From UBA6987 sp045616945 (lineage in GTDB: Bacteria > Bacillota > Clostridia > Lachnospirales > Lachnospiraceae), in NCBI GenBank assembly GCA_045616945.1, contig JAZLHR010000058.1, positions 1 to 11,060 of the forward strand: a stretch of 11,060 bases of DNA, given 5' to 3'. The translations under genes and the position numbers were made by a program. Below the pieces are notes generated by a model. That model ran no database searches. It saw nothing but the letters and a program-made list of their open reading frames with translations, and was not told where the DNA came from. Positions 1-9,534 of the stretch are shown one piece after another (within the stretch, counting starts at the first letter, position 1; each line of letters starts with the position of its first letter).

Positions 1-437
1 TACCTCGCGGCCGCGCGCATCGCCTCCGTATCCAGCCGCATATAAAAGTAATAGCTGGTACGGCGCTCGATCGGATTCGGGATCTTACTGTGATATACCG
101 TATATTCATATGTCTTGATACTGTCGCAGCGCCGCGGATGGAACCCCGCCGGGACCTCCTCGGAGGCCCGGATAACGATATCCTCCGGCAGACGTTCGTT
201 CAGCGCAAAGCATATCTTTTCCGGAGGGATCCTTGTTTCGGTATCGAACACGCACAGATTGGCCAATGCGTGGACGCCGGAATCCGTGCGGCTGACGCCC
301 AGAACCCGGACATCCTCCTGCAGGAGTTCCGACAGCTTCCGGTTCAGGACCTCCTCCACGGTAATGCCCGTAGGCTGGATCTGCCAGCCGTGATAGGCAG
401 TCCCGTCATAGGAAACGGTCAACATGATTCGCTTCAT
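1..437 (-). CDS. truA: tRNA pseudouridine(38-40) synthase TruA, 5' part, cut by the left window edge
   Basis: TruA converts uridines 38-40 of the tRNA anticodon stem-loop to pseudouridine in the cytoplasm. The first 145 residues are visible and the C-terminal part lies outside the window. The N-terminus (MKRIMLTVSYDGTAYHGWQ) is typical of the family. The catalytic loop SRTDSGVHA is at residues 49-57, with Asp52 as the expected nucleophile. Further on come AGFHPRR and KTYEYTVYH, matching the conserved core. Most relatives I recall read GRTDAGVHA, so Ser49 and Ser53 are small deviations next to an intact Asp. The ATG at 437 shares four bases (ATGA) with the ecfT stop and has AGGAGG seven bases upstream, inside the ecfT end. 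An ATG at 425 is less well placed. Following ecfT is the usual Firmicute position for this gene. Confidence 0.96.
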   Translation of the reverse strand, partial: MKRIMLTVSYDGTAYHGWQIQPTGITVEEVLNRKLSELLQEDVRVLGVSRTDSGVHALANLCVFDTETRIPPEKICFALNERLPEDIVIRASEEVPAGFHPRRCDSIKTYEYTVYHSKIPNPIERRTSYYFYMRLDTEAMRAAAR

Positions 438-1237
438 CGGAATTCCTCCTGCAATACGATCATCCCGGCAAAATACAGCAGCACCGCGCAGGCGGCGATC
501 AGGTCTCTGCGCCCGTAATGCAGGGGCTTCATGCGCGTGCGTCCCTCACTGCCGCGGTAGCAGCGGGCCTCCATTGCCATGGCCAGATCCCCCGCGCGCC
601 GAAAAGCGGACACAAACAAAGGGACCAGCACGGGAACGAGGGCCTTCGCACGGCGGAAAGCATTGCCGGATTCAAAATCCGCGCCGCGGGCCATCTGTGC
701 CTTTTCGATCTTGTCCGCTTCCTCCGCAAGAATGGGAATGAAACGGAGCGCGATAGACATCATCATCGCGATCTCATGCACGGGCACTTTGATGACGGTT
801 AGGAAACGCAGCCCATGCTCCATTCCGTCCGTCAAAGCCGTCGGCGTGGTCGTAAAGGTCATGAGCGAGGTGCCCAGCACCAGCAGCAGCATTCGCGCCG
901 CCATCCGCAGGGCCTGAAACAGTCCCTCTCTTGTGATGTGAAAAATCCAGAAGGAGCAAAGCACCTCCCCGTCCGTCAGAAACAGGTTGCATACGATGCT
1001 GAGCAGGACCAGCAGCAGGATCCCCTTCGTCCCGCGCAGCATATATCCGGGCGAGATACGGGCCAGCGCAACCACTGCGATGAGCGCGGCGGCCGCCAGG
1101 CCGAAGGCCGCAAAGCTGTCCGAAACAAACAGGGAAATAATGTAAAGCAGCGTCGCCCCCAGTTTGGTTCTGGCATCCAGGCGGTGTACAGGAGAGTCTA
1201 CAGGAAAAAATTGTCCCAGAGTGATATTTTTAAGCAT
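434..1237 (-). CDS. ecfT: EcfT, transmembrane coupling component of the group II ECF transporter module
   Basis: EcfT is the membrane scaffold that links the two ECF ATPases to interchangeable vitamin- or metal-binding S components. The 267-residue length fits the family. Hydrophobic segments lie at about 26-37, 43-62, 71-88, 112-130 and 244-261. Before the last segment is the long cytosolic coupling region (about 160-240), where the ATPases dock. It carries the two expected Ala-Arg motifs: ARG at 183-185 (MARGADFESG) and ARC at 224-226 (MEARCYRGSEGRT). The second has Cys where the textbook motif has Gly, a variant I believe occurs in other Firmicutes. The ATG at 1237 lies 15 bases after ecfA2 but has no strong Shine-Dalgarno site (the upstream bases read ACGGCAGAATAAT), so initiation may depend on ecfA2 translation. 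No S-component gene is present here, consistent with a shared module. Confidence 0.95.
   Translation of the reverse strand: MLKNITLGQFFPVDSPVHRLDARTKLGATLLYIISLFVSDSFAAFGLAAAALIAVVALARISPGYMLRGTKGILLLVLLSIVCNLFLTDGEVLCSFWIFHITREGLFQALRMAARMLLLVLGTSLMTFTTTPTALTDGMEHGLRFLTVIKVPVHEIAMMMSIALRFIPILAEEADKIEKAQMARGADFESGNAFRRAKALVPVLVPLFVSAFRRAGDLAMAMEARCYRGSEGRTRMKPLHYGRRDLIAACAVLLYFAGMIVLQEEFR
445..450 (-). promoter_or_regulatory. Shine-Dalgarno site of truA inside the ecfT end
   Basis: The sequence AGGAGG ends seven bases before the ATG at 437 and is embedded in the last codons of ecfT. With the ATGA stop/start overlap it supports translational coupling of truA to ecfT, and it decides the truA start in favour of 437 over 425. 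Confidence 0.8.
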
Positions 1238-1252
1238 ATTATTCTGCCGTAA

Positions 1253-2092
1253 TTACGAGAAATTTTTCATGATTGTCTGAACTGCGGCCTCCATCGTCAT
1301 GGCGCCTGTATCTACCGCCAGGCCGTCTTTCTTAAGGCGCTGCAGGATACGGACGAGCGCAGGGACGGTAAGCCCCACGCTTTCAAGAAGTTCCGCTTCG
1401 GAAAAGACTTCCGCCGGGGTCCCCTGCCGCAGGATGTGCCCCTCATGCATCACAAGGATCCTGTCGGCACAGGCTGCCGCGTCTTCCATACTGTGGGAGA
1501 CCAATACGATCCCCATGCCTTCGGCCTGCCGATCCTTCAGGCAGCGAAGCAGTTCCTTCCGGCCGGCCGGATCCAGCCCCGCCGTCGGCTCATCCAATAT
1601 CAGAATGGACGGCTCCATCGCCAGAGCTCCGGCGATCGCGACCTTCCGCTTTTCGCCGCCGGAAAGTTCAAACGGCGAACGCTCATAATAGCTTTCGGGC
1701 AAATGCACCGCTTCCAGTGCCTTTTTGGCCTTTGCAGCCGCTTCCTCCACGGAAAAGCCCTGATTCCGGGGCCCGAAGGATACATCCTTCAGCACTGTCT
1801 CTTCAAACAGCTGATGCTCCGGATATTGGAACACCAAACCGACACGGCCGCGCAGCGCACGCCGGTCATAGTTCTTCGCAAATATATTTTCTCCCTGATA
1901 CAGCACTTCGCCGCTGTCAGGCTTCAAAAGGCCGTTCATATGCTGGATCACGGTCGATTTCCCGGAGCCGGTATGTCCGATGATGCACAGGAATTCCCCT
2001 TCCCGCACCTCCAGGGAAACATGATCCAGGCCCACGGTCTCCATAGGAGTTCCGGGGTCATAGGTATAAGAAACACCGGATAAAGCAATCAT
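1253..2092 (-). CDS. ecfA2: EcfA2, energy-coupling-factor transporter ATPase
   Basis: This is the second ATPase of the ECF module; it pairs with EcfA1 to power vitamin uptake through EcfT. It has 279 residues. The ABC motifs are in order: Walker A GHTGSGKST at 39-47, Q-loop VFQYPEHQLFEETV starting near 88, signature LSGGE at 143-147, Walker B ILILDEP at 163-169 with catalytic Glu168, and switch His200 in VSHSMED. The PEHQLFEETV stretch and the GHTGSGKST Walker A are what I expect of EcfA2 rather than EcfA1. The start ATG at 2092 overlaps the ecfA1 TGA by four bases (ATGA) and has only a weak Shine-Dalgarno site, suggesting coupled translation. An in-frame extension to 2194 would lie wholly inside ecfA1 and is not conserved-looking. 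The A1/A2 labels follow gene order and these motifs. Confidence 0.95.
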   Translation of the reverse strand: MIALSGVSYTYDPGTPMETVGLDHVSLEVREGEFLCIIGHTGSGKSTVIQHMNGLLKPDSGEVLYQGENIFAKNYDRRALRGRVGLVFQYPEHQLFEETVLKDVSFGPRNQGFSVEEAAAKAKKALEAVHLPESYYERSPFELSGGEKRKVAIAGALAMEPSILILDEPTAGLDPAGRKELLRCLKDRQAEGMGIVLVSHSMEDAAACADRILVMHEGHILRQGTPAEVFSEAELLESVGLTVPALVRILQRLKKDGLAVDTGAMTMEAAVQTIMKNFS

Positions 2093-2955
2093 TCCGTACC
2101 ACCGGCCTTTCCGGAACGCGGCAATGCCCGCAGAGCCTCGCTGAGTTCCTCTTCCGTCAATATCCCCGCCGGGAGCTTCAATCCGTTTCTGCACAATTCC
2201 TGCGCCAGACGCGTCACCGTCGGCACCTCCAGCCCGATCTCCGTCAGCTTATCCGCCTCGGAAAATATCTCCCGCGGCGTACCGTCCATGATCAATTTTC
2301 CCTTTTCCAGCACCAGGATCCGGTCCGCGTCAACGGTTTCCTCCATGTGATGCGTGATCAGGATCACGGTTATGTTCTCTTTTTCGTTCAGTTCCCGGAT
2401 GGTTTTCACCACCTCGCGGCGTCCGATCGGGTCCAGCATCGCCGTCGGCTCGTCCAGGATGATGCAGCGGGGCCGCATGGCCATGACGCCGGCGATCGCG
2501 ACTCTCTGCTTCTGCCCGCCGGAAAGTCGGTTCGGCTCGCTGTCGGCATAGGCCTCCATGTCCACCGCCTGCAGGCTTTCCCGCACGCGCTTCCAGATCT
2601 CCTCCGTAGGGAGGCCCAGATTTTCCGGCCCGAAGCCCACATCATCCTCCACCAGGGTGGCGATGATCTGATTGTCCGGATTCTGAAAGACCATGCCCGC
2701 GTCACGCCGGATCGGCCAGACATTTTCTTCCTTCGCGGTATCACGGCCGCCGATCCACACGGTCCCGCCCGTCGGTACCAGCAGCGCGTTCAGCTGTCTG
2801 GCAAAAGTCGATTTGCCGGAACCGTTCGGCCCCAGCACCGCCACATAGCTGCCCGGCGCGATCTGCAGGGAAATATCCTGCAGAGCCGTTTTTCTCTCCC
2901 CTGCAGCTTCCTCATCCTGCTCATATTCATATTGCAAATGCTCCGTGCGAATCAT
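2089..2955 (-). CDS. ecfA1: EcfA1, energy-coupling-factor transporter ATPase
   Basis: This is the first ATPase of the ECF module, expected to form a heterodimer with EcfA2 on the cytosolic face of EcfT. It has 288 residues. Motifs: Walker A GPNGSGKST at 42-50, Q-loop VFQNPDNQI with Gln91, signature LSGGQKQR from 144, Walker B CIILDEP at 164-170 with catalytic Glu169, and switch His202 in ITHHMEE. The DEPTAMLDP form is typical of EcfA1. I chose the ATG at 2955 because AGAGG lies six bases upstream; an ATG at 2961 would abut that site and would add only two residues. A charged linker (EQDEEAAGERK, about 12-22) sits between the first two N-terminal strands. The gene begins 12 bases after the preceding glycosyltransferase stop. 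In most Firmicutes I would expect rplQ upstream instead. Confidence 0.95.
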   Translation of the reverse strand: MIRTEHLQYEYEQDEEAAGERKTALQDISLQIAPGSYVAVLGPNGSGKSTFARQLNALLVPTGGTVWIGGRDTAKEENVWPIRRDAGMVFQNPDNQIIATLVEDDVGFGPENLGLPTEEIWKRVRESLQAVDMEAYADSEPNRLSGGQKQRVAIAGVMAMRPRCIILDEPTAMLDPIGRREVVKTIRELNEKENITVILITHHMEETVDADRILVLEKGKLIMDGTPREIFSEADKLTEIGLEVPTVTRLAQELCRNGLKLPAGILTEEELSEALRALPRSGKAGGTE

Positions 2956-2961
2956 AGGCAT

Positions 2962-2966
2962 CCTCT
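2962..2966 (-). promoter_or_regulatory. Shine-Dalgarno site of ecfA1
   Basis: AGAGG lies six bases before the ATG at 2955 and directly touches the alternative ATG at 2961. It therefore favours 2955. It starts two bases after the stop codon of the upstream glycosyltransferase, with no room for a promoter or terminator between the two genes. Confidence 0.6.
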
Positions 2967-2967
2967 G

Positions 2968-4614
2968 TCACTGTATCCTCTGATACAGATAATAAGCATA
3001 GTCCCGCCCGTCATAGGGGTAGGTCCCTTCGGCGACTTCCCGGTACAGCTTATGTTCGACGCTGTACTGCGTCAGCCGATAGGTTCTGGTGACGATGAAA
3101 TCCGGCTTCTCCGTGCGGATATATTCCCGCTGCACATCCCACATATCCGTTCCTTCGATGTTGAAGTTGCAGAAATAGCGGCACTCCGGCAGCGTCCCCG
3201 TGTAGAGATAGAAGCCGCCGTCCAGAAAACCGAAATTGAGGATCTTCGGGTCCTCTTCCTTCCGGATGATCTCGGCAAAGCGATACTGCGGCGAATCGGT
3301 CTCCCGCAGATCCCGCAGATACAGATTCGGCGTATTCTCCGCCGCGTTCCACCATAAGAACGTGCCCGCGAATACCATTGCAGCGGAAAGCAGGGCAGTC
3401 AGGACCAGGCGCATTTCCGGTGAGCGCCAAAATGCTCCCTGCTCCTTCTGCGCGGGATCCGCAGCCTTCTTTTCCCGGAGCCTGCGCTCCGTCCAGGTCA
3501 TTTCCCGGTCACGGCCCGCCGCATGCTTCAATCCCCGGCCGAGCGCTTTTCCGATCATCAGCAGCAGCTCCGGCACGGCTATCAGCCCCAGCACGGCAAA
3601 GGCCGCGAAAATGAGGCCGTAGTAATCATAGGCACGCAGTCCGTAATAGGTCGTCGCGGTCAGGCCGGCAAAAGCCAGAACCCCCGTCAGCAGCTCGCGC
3701 CAGCGCTTCCATGCACTGATGAGCAGCCAGCAGCCGCCGGCAAGGATCCAATGCGAAAATGTCTTCCGGTTCCAATACACCATGCTCTTCAGGCAGGTGA
3801 ATATTCCCTGCAGGCGATCGGTGCTTTCCGTGGGATACAGCGTGATATTGTTGATAAAATACACCTGTATCAGATCACTCAGGGCCCCGTGCAGGCCGAA
3901 ATATACAGCGACCGCGGCCGTCGGCACGGCAAAGCCCGCCAGGAAGAGACCGACGGAACGGAGAAACTTCCGGAACGGCAGCTTCATGGAGGCATACAGG
4001 ACCGGAATGGCCAGCACCACCCCCGCGTAGAAGCCGCAGAAGGTATATTTGCTCCAGAAACCGACGGCGGTCCCCAGGCCGATCCCGAAGGCCCCCCAGC
4101 CGGAAACGGGGCGTTTCTCCCTGCAGGCAGCAAATATCTGCCACAGGGTAAAGGTCAAAAAGCAAAGATTCATTTCCTCGACACTGCTGCCGTGGGAAAA
4201 GGCCGACGATACCGGCACGATATAAGCCGCCCCCAGCATCACTGCCAACGGGACATACGGCTTTTTGAAATACAGCTCCGCCAGCTTTCCCGCAAAAAAC
4301 AGGAAGAGCGCAAAGCTGATTACTTCCAGAATAAAGACCCCGATATAGGATGTTTCGGACACCAATGCTGTCAGAGCATAGAAAAAATACAATACCGGGC
4401 CCTTCTGCTCATACAGGTCGCGGTAAGGCACCTTGCCTCCCAGGATTCCCCGCCCCATAGTAAAGAAGCAGTTCACATCCACCCAGTTATTCATCGGATA
4501 AAACGGAGAGCTTTGAGAGCATACCAGCAGGAAGCCGACCGACAGCAGCAGCGCGGCCGCCGCCAGCAATATGTTCCTCCGCAGCTTTTCGTTTTTGTTC
4601 TCTGTGGATCGCAT
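2968..4614 (-). CDS. Polytopic GT-C glycosyltransferase (GT39/ArnT-like), probably polyprenyl-phosphate-sugar dependent
   Basis: This is an integral membrane protein of 548 residues with about ten to eleven hydrophobic segments (among them roughly 13-32, 71-87, 91-113, 120-138, 190-210, 218-240, 307-323, 331-355 and 400-421). A charged loop at about 360-398 and a soluble C-terminal domain at about 425-548 are also visible. After the first span comes an acidic loop (NNWVDVNCFF, Asp46) and then the block GGKVPYRDLYEQKGPVLYF (59-77). This is the layout of GT-C enzymes, which place their catalytic acidic residue in that first external loop. Such enzymes move a sugar from a polyprenyl phosphate to an acceptor outside the membrane. 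The gene just upstream could make that donor. Acceptor and sugar cannot be read from the sequence. The ATG at 4614 follows GGGGGAG by six bases; starts at 4659 or further upstream are possible but lack a good site. Confidence 0.85.
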   Translation of the reverse strand: MRSTENKNEKLRRNILLAAAALLLSVGFLLVCSQSSPFYPMNNWVDVNCFFTMGRGILGGKVPYRDLYEQKGPVLYFFYALTALVSETSYIGVFILEVISFALFLFFAGKLAELYFKKPYVPLAVMLGAAYIVPVSSAFSHGSSVEEMNLCFLTFTLWQIFAACREKRPVSGWGAFGIGLGTAVGFWSKYTFCGFYAGVVLAIPVLYASMKLPFRKFLRSVGLFLAGFAVPTAAVAVYFGLHGALSDLIQVYFINNITLYPTESTDRLQGIFTCLKSMVYWNRKTFSHWILAGGCWLLISAWKRWRELLTGVLAFAGLTATTYYGLRAYDYYGLIFAAFAVLGLIAVPELLLMIGKALGRGLKHAAGRDREMTWTERRLREKKAADPAQKEQGAFWRSPEMRLVLTALLSAAMVFAGTFLWWNAAENTPNLYLRDLRETDSPQYRFAEIIRKEEDPKILNFGFLDGGFYLYTGTLPECRYFCNFNIEGTDMWDVQREYIRTEKPDFIVTRTYRLTQYSVEHKLYREVAEGTYPYDGRDYAYYLYQRIQ

Positions 4615-4620
4615 GTATTT

Positions 4621-4627
4621 CTCCCCC
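4621..4627 (-). promoter_or_regulatory. Shine-Dalgarno site of the GT-C gene, abutting a hairpin
   Basis: GGGGGAG lies six bases before the ATG at 4614 and is the best ribosome site in the 46-base gap. Its first G is also the last base of the hairpin at 4627-4649. It decides the start in favour of 4614 rather than the ATG at 4659. Confidence 0.7.
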
Positions 4628-4649
4628 GGCAGAAGCGCTGCCTCTGCCG
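4627..4649 (-). other. Stem-loop between the two glycosyltransferase genes
   Basis: In the transcript CGGCAGA pairs perfectly with UCUGCCG over seven base pairs. A G-U pair can be added at the top, leaving a seven-base loop. It starts 11 bases after the GT2 stop codon and ends on the Shine-Dalgarno site of the next gene. It has no U-tract, so it is not an intrinsic terminator. It could tune translation or mark an RNA processing or stability site, but that is inference. Confidence 0.5.
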
Positions 4650-4660
4650 CCTGTTTCATT

Positions 4661-5665
4661 TTATTCCGCATGGCCGGATTCCGCCTGCGGCGCATCGGGC
4701 CGCGGCCGCTCCGGCAGAGGTTCCCAGGTTTTCTCACTGATGATATACCGCGGCCGATGCTTAACTTCCATATAGATCTTTCCGATATACTCGCCCAGGA
4801 TTCCCAGACAGACCAGCTGCACGCCGCTGATAAAGCACACGATACAGGTCGTACTGGCCCAGCCGACTACCGTTTTCCCCAAAAGTGCCTCGATTACGGC
4901 CCAAATGACCCCGCAGAAGCTGAGCAGAGCCACCGCGGTGCCCAACCCCGCGATCATATGCAGAGGCTTTACACTCAGACTGGTGATCCCGTCCGCAGCC
5001 AGACCCAGCATTTTCCGCAGCGGATAATGCGACTTGCCTGCCAGACGCTCACGGCGCTCATAAGTCACTGTACTGCTCCGGAAGCCAGCCAAAGGGACCA
5101 TCCCGCGCAGGAACAGATTGACTTCCTCAAAGCCGGCCAGTTCCCGCAGCACACGGGCCGAGATCAGACGGTAATCCGCATGGTTATAAACAACCTCCAC
5201 GCCCATTGCCTTCAAAAAACGGTAAAAGCCCTGAGCAGTGGTGCGTTTGAAGAAGGTATCCGTATCACGCTTGCTGCGGACACCGTACACCACCTCGGAG
5301 CCCGCGTAGTAAGCTCTGACCATTTCTTCCATCGCATGGATATCGTCCTGCCCGTCACAGTCGATGGAGATCGTGATATCCGCGGCATCCTTCGCTTCCA
5401 TGAGGCCCGCCAGCACCGCATTCTGGTGCCCGCGGTTCCGGCTTTGGCTGATCCCCAGAAAATGGACATCTTCATCCGCCAGCCGCCGGATGATCTGCCA
5501 GGTACTGTCCGTGCTCCCGTCATTGACAAACAGGATACGGCTGTCATCCCGGATCAGCCCGCTGCGGATCATCTTCTGCAGTTCCTCCAGGAACATGCCG
5601 GAAGTGAGCGGCAGCACCGCCTCTTCGTTATAGCAGGGGATTATCATATACAGTCTGGCACTCAT
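4661..5665 (-). CDS. Family 2 polyprenyl-phosphate glycosyltransferase (GtrB/DPM1-like)
   Basis: Enzymes of this type move a sugar from a nucleotide donor onto a polyprenyl phosphate at the inner membrane face. The protein has 334 residues. The GT-A catalytic domain spans about 1-230: MIIPCYNEE (7-15), FVNDGSTDST (46-55), SRNRGHQNA (75-83) and the acidic nucleotide/metal site IDCDGQDD (101-108). The usual bacterial form of that site is DADLQD. Two membrane spans follow at about 235-262 and 268-293, ending in the family signature GEYIGKIYMEVKHRPRY and a Pro-rich charged tail. The ATG at 5665 has AAAGGAG five bases upstream. An ATG at 5713 would add 16 unrelated residues with no proper site. 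Pairing with a GT-C gene recalls csbB/yfhO and ykcC/ykcB in Bacillus. The sugar is unknown. Confidence 0.93.
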   Translation of the reverse strand: MSARLYMIIPCYNEEAVLPLTSGMFLEELQKMIRSGLIRDDSRILFVNDGSTDSTWQIIRRLADEDVHFLGISQSRNRGHQNAVLAGLMEAKDAADITISIDCDGQDDIHAMEEMVRAYYAGSEVVYGVRSKRDTDTFFKRTTAQGFYRFLKAMGVEVVYNHADYRLISARVLRELAGFEEVNLFLRGMVPLAGFRSSTVTYERRERLAGKSHYPLRKMLGLAADGITSLSVKPLHMIAGLGTAVALLSFCGVIWAVIEALLGKTVVGWASTTCIVCFISGVQLVCLGILGEYIGKIYMEVKHRPRYIISEKTWEPLPERPRPDAPQAESGHAE

Positions 5666-5666
5666 A

Positions 5667-5684
5667 TTTTCTCCTTTGAGAAAA
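5667..5684 (-). promoter_or_regulatory. Hairpin enclosing the Shine-Dalgarno site of the GT2 gene
   Basis: The transcript reads UUUUCUC-AAAG-GAGAAAA, a perfect seven-base-pair inverted repeat with a four-base loop. The ribosome site AAAGGAG (5671-5677) occupies the loop and the first part of the 3' arm. Its 5' arm UUUUCUC is also the U-tract that follows the larger hairpin at 5685-5717. Only two of the seven pairs are G-C, so the hairpin is weak alone and could melt easily. Confidence 0.45.
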
Positions 5685-5717
5685 GGGCACAGAAGCGCGC
5701 ATTCGTCTTCCATGCCC
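5681..5717 (-). terminator. Candidate weak intrinsic terminator or attenuator after rpoC
   Basis: In the transcript GGGCAUGGAAG (5717-5707) pairs with CUUCUGUGCCC (5695-5685): 11 base pairs, two of them adjacent G-U pairs, with an 11-base loop. UUUU (5684-5681) and then CUC follow at once. A GC-rich stem plus U-tract is the form of a Rho-independent terminator, but four U residues is short, so partial read-through into the GT2 gene is the likelier outcome. It would lower expression of the downstream genes relative to rpoBC. No promoter that I could defend lies between it and the GT2 start. Confidence 0.45.
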
Positions 5718-5727
5718 CCATTCTTCT

Positions 5728-5750
5728 GCCTCAGGCAGACTGCCGCAGGC
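5728..5750 (-). other. Imperfect stem-loop just after the rpoC stop codon
   Basis: The transcript GCCUGCGGCAGUCUGCCUGAGGC folds as four base pairs, a two-by-two internal mismatch, four more base pairs and a three-base loop. An alternative fold is UCUGCC-UGA-GGCAGA. It begins eight bases after the rpoC stop codon and has no U-tract. It may protect the 3' end of rpoBC mRNA or act with the next hairpin. The role is inference. Confidence 0.35.
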
Positions 5751-5758
5751 GGATCACA

Positions 5759-9517
<3,759 letters not shown>

Positions 9518-9522
9518 GACTG

Positions 9523-9530
9523 CTCCCCCC
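9523..9530 (-). promoter_or_regulatory. Shine-Dalgarno site of rpoC
   Basis: GGGGGGAG lies in the 17-base rpoB-rpoC gap, five bases before the ATG at 9517 and 11 before the ATG at 9511. The spacing supports 9517 as the start and excludes the TTG at 9538, which would place the site inside the coding region. Confidence 0.75.
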
Positions 9531-9534
9531 TTTA

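Noticed and set aside
2093..2194. N-terminal extension of ecfA2 to 2194
   Set aside because: It lies fully within ecfA1 in another frame, lacks a ribosome site and adds non-conserved residues before the normal start MIALSGVSYTYD.
2347..4740. Long plus-strand open frames opposite ecfA1 and the GT-C gene
   Set aside because: They are in the mirror phase of strongly supported minus-strand genes, with unnatural amino-acid composition.
5666..5713. Upstream ATG at 5713 for the GT2 gene
   Set aside because: The G-run is only one base from that ATG, too close to serve as a ribosome site. The added residues overlap the hairpin at 5685-5717, while AAAGGAG five bases before 5665 is clearly better.
5728..5750. 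Intrinsic terminator directly after the rpoC stop codon
   Set aside because: The stem is short and interrupted and is followed by AGAAGAAUGG, with no U-tract; kept only as a stem-loop.
5666..5758. Promoter for the GT2 gene in the rpoC-GT2 gap
   Set aside because: I see no convincing -35/-10 pair at proper spacing on the minus strand; the gap is GC-rich and taken up by hairpins.
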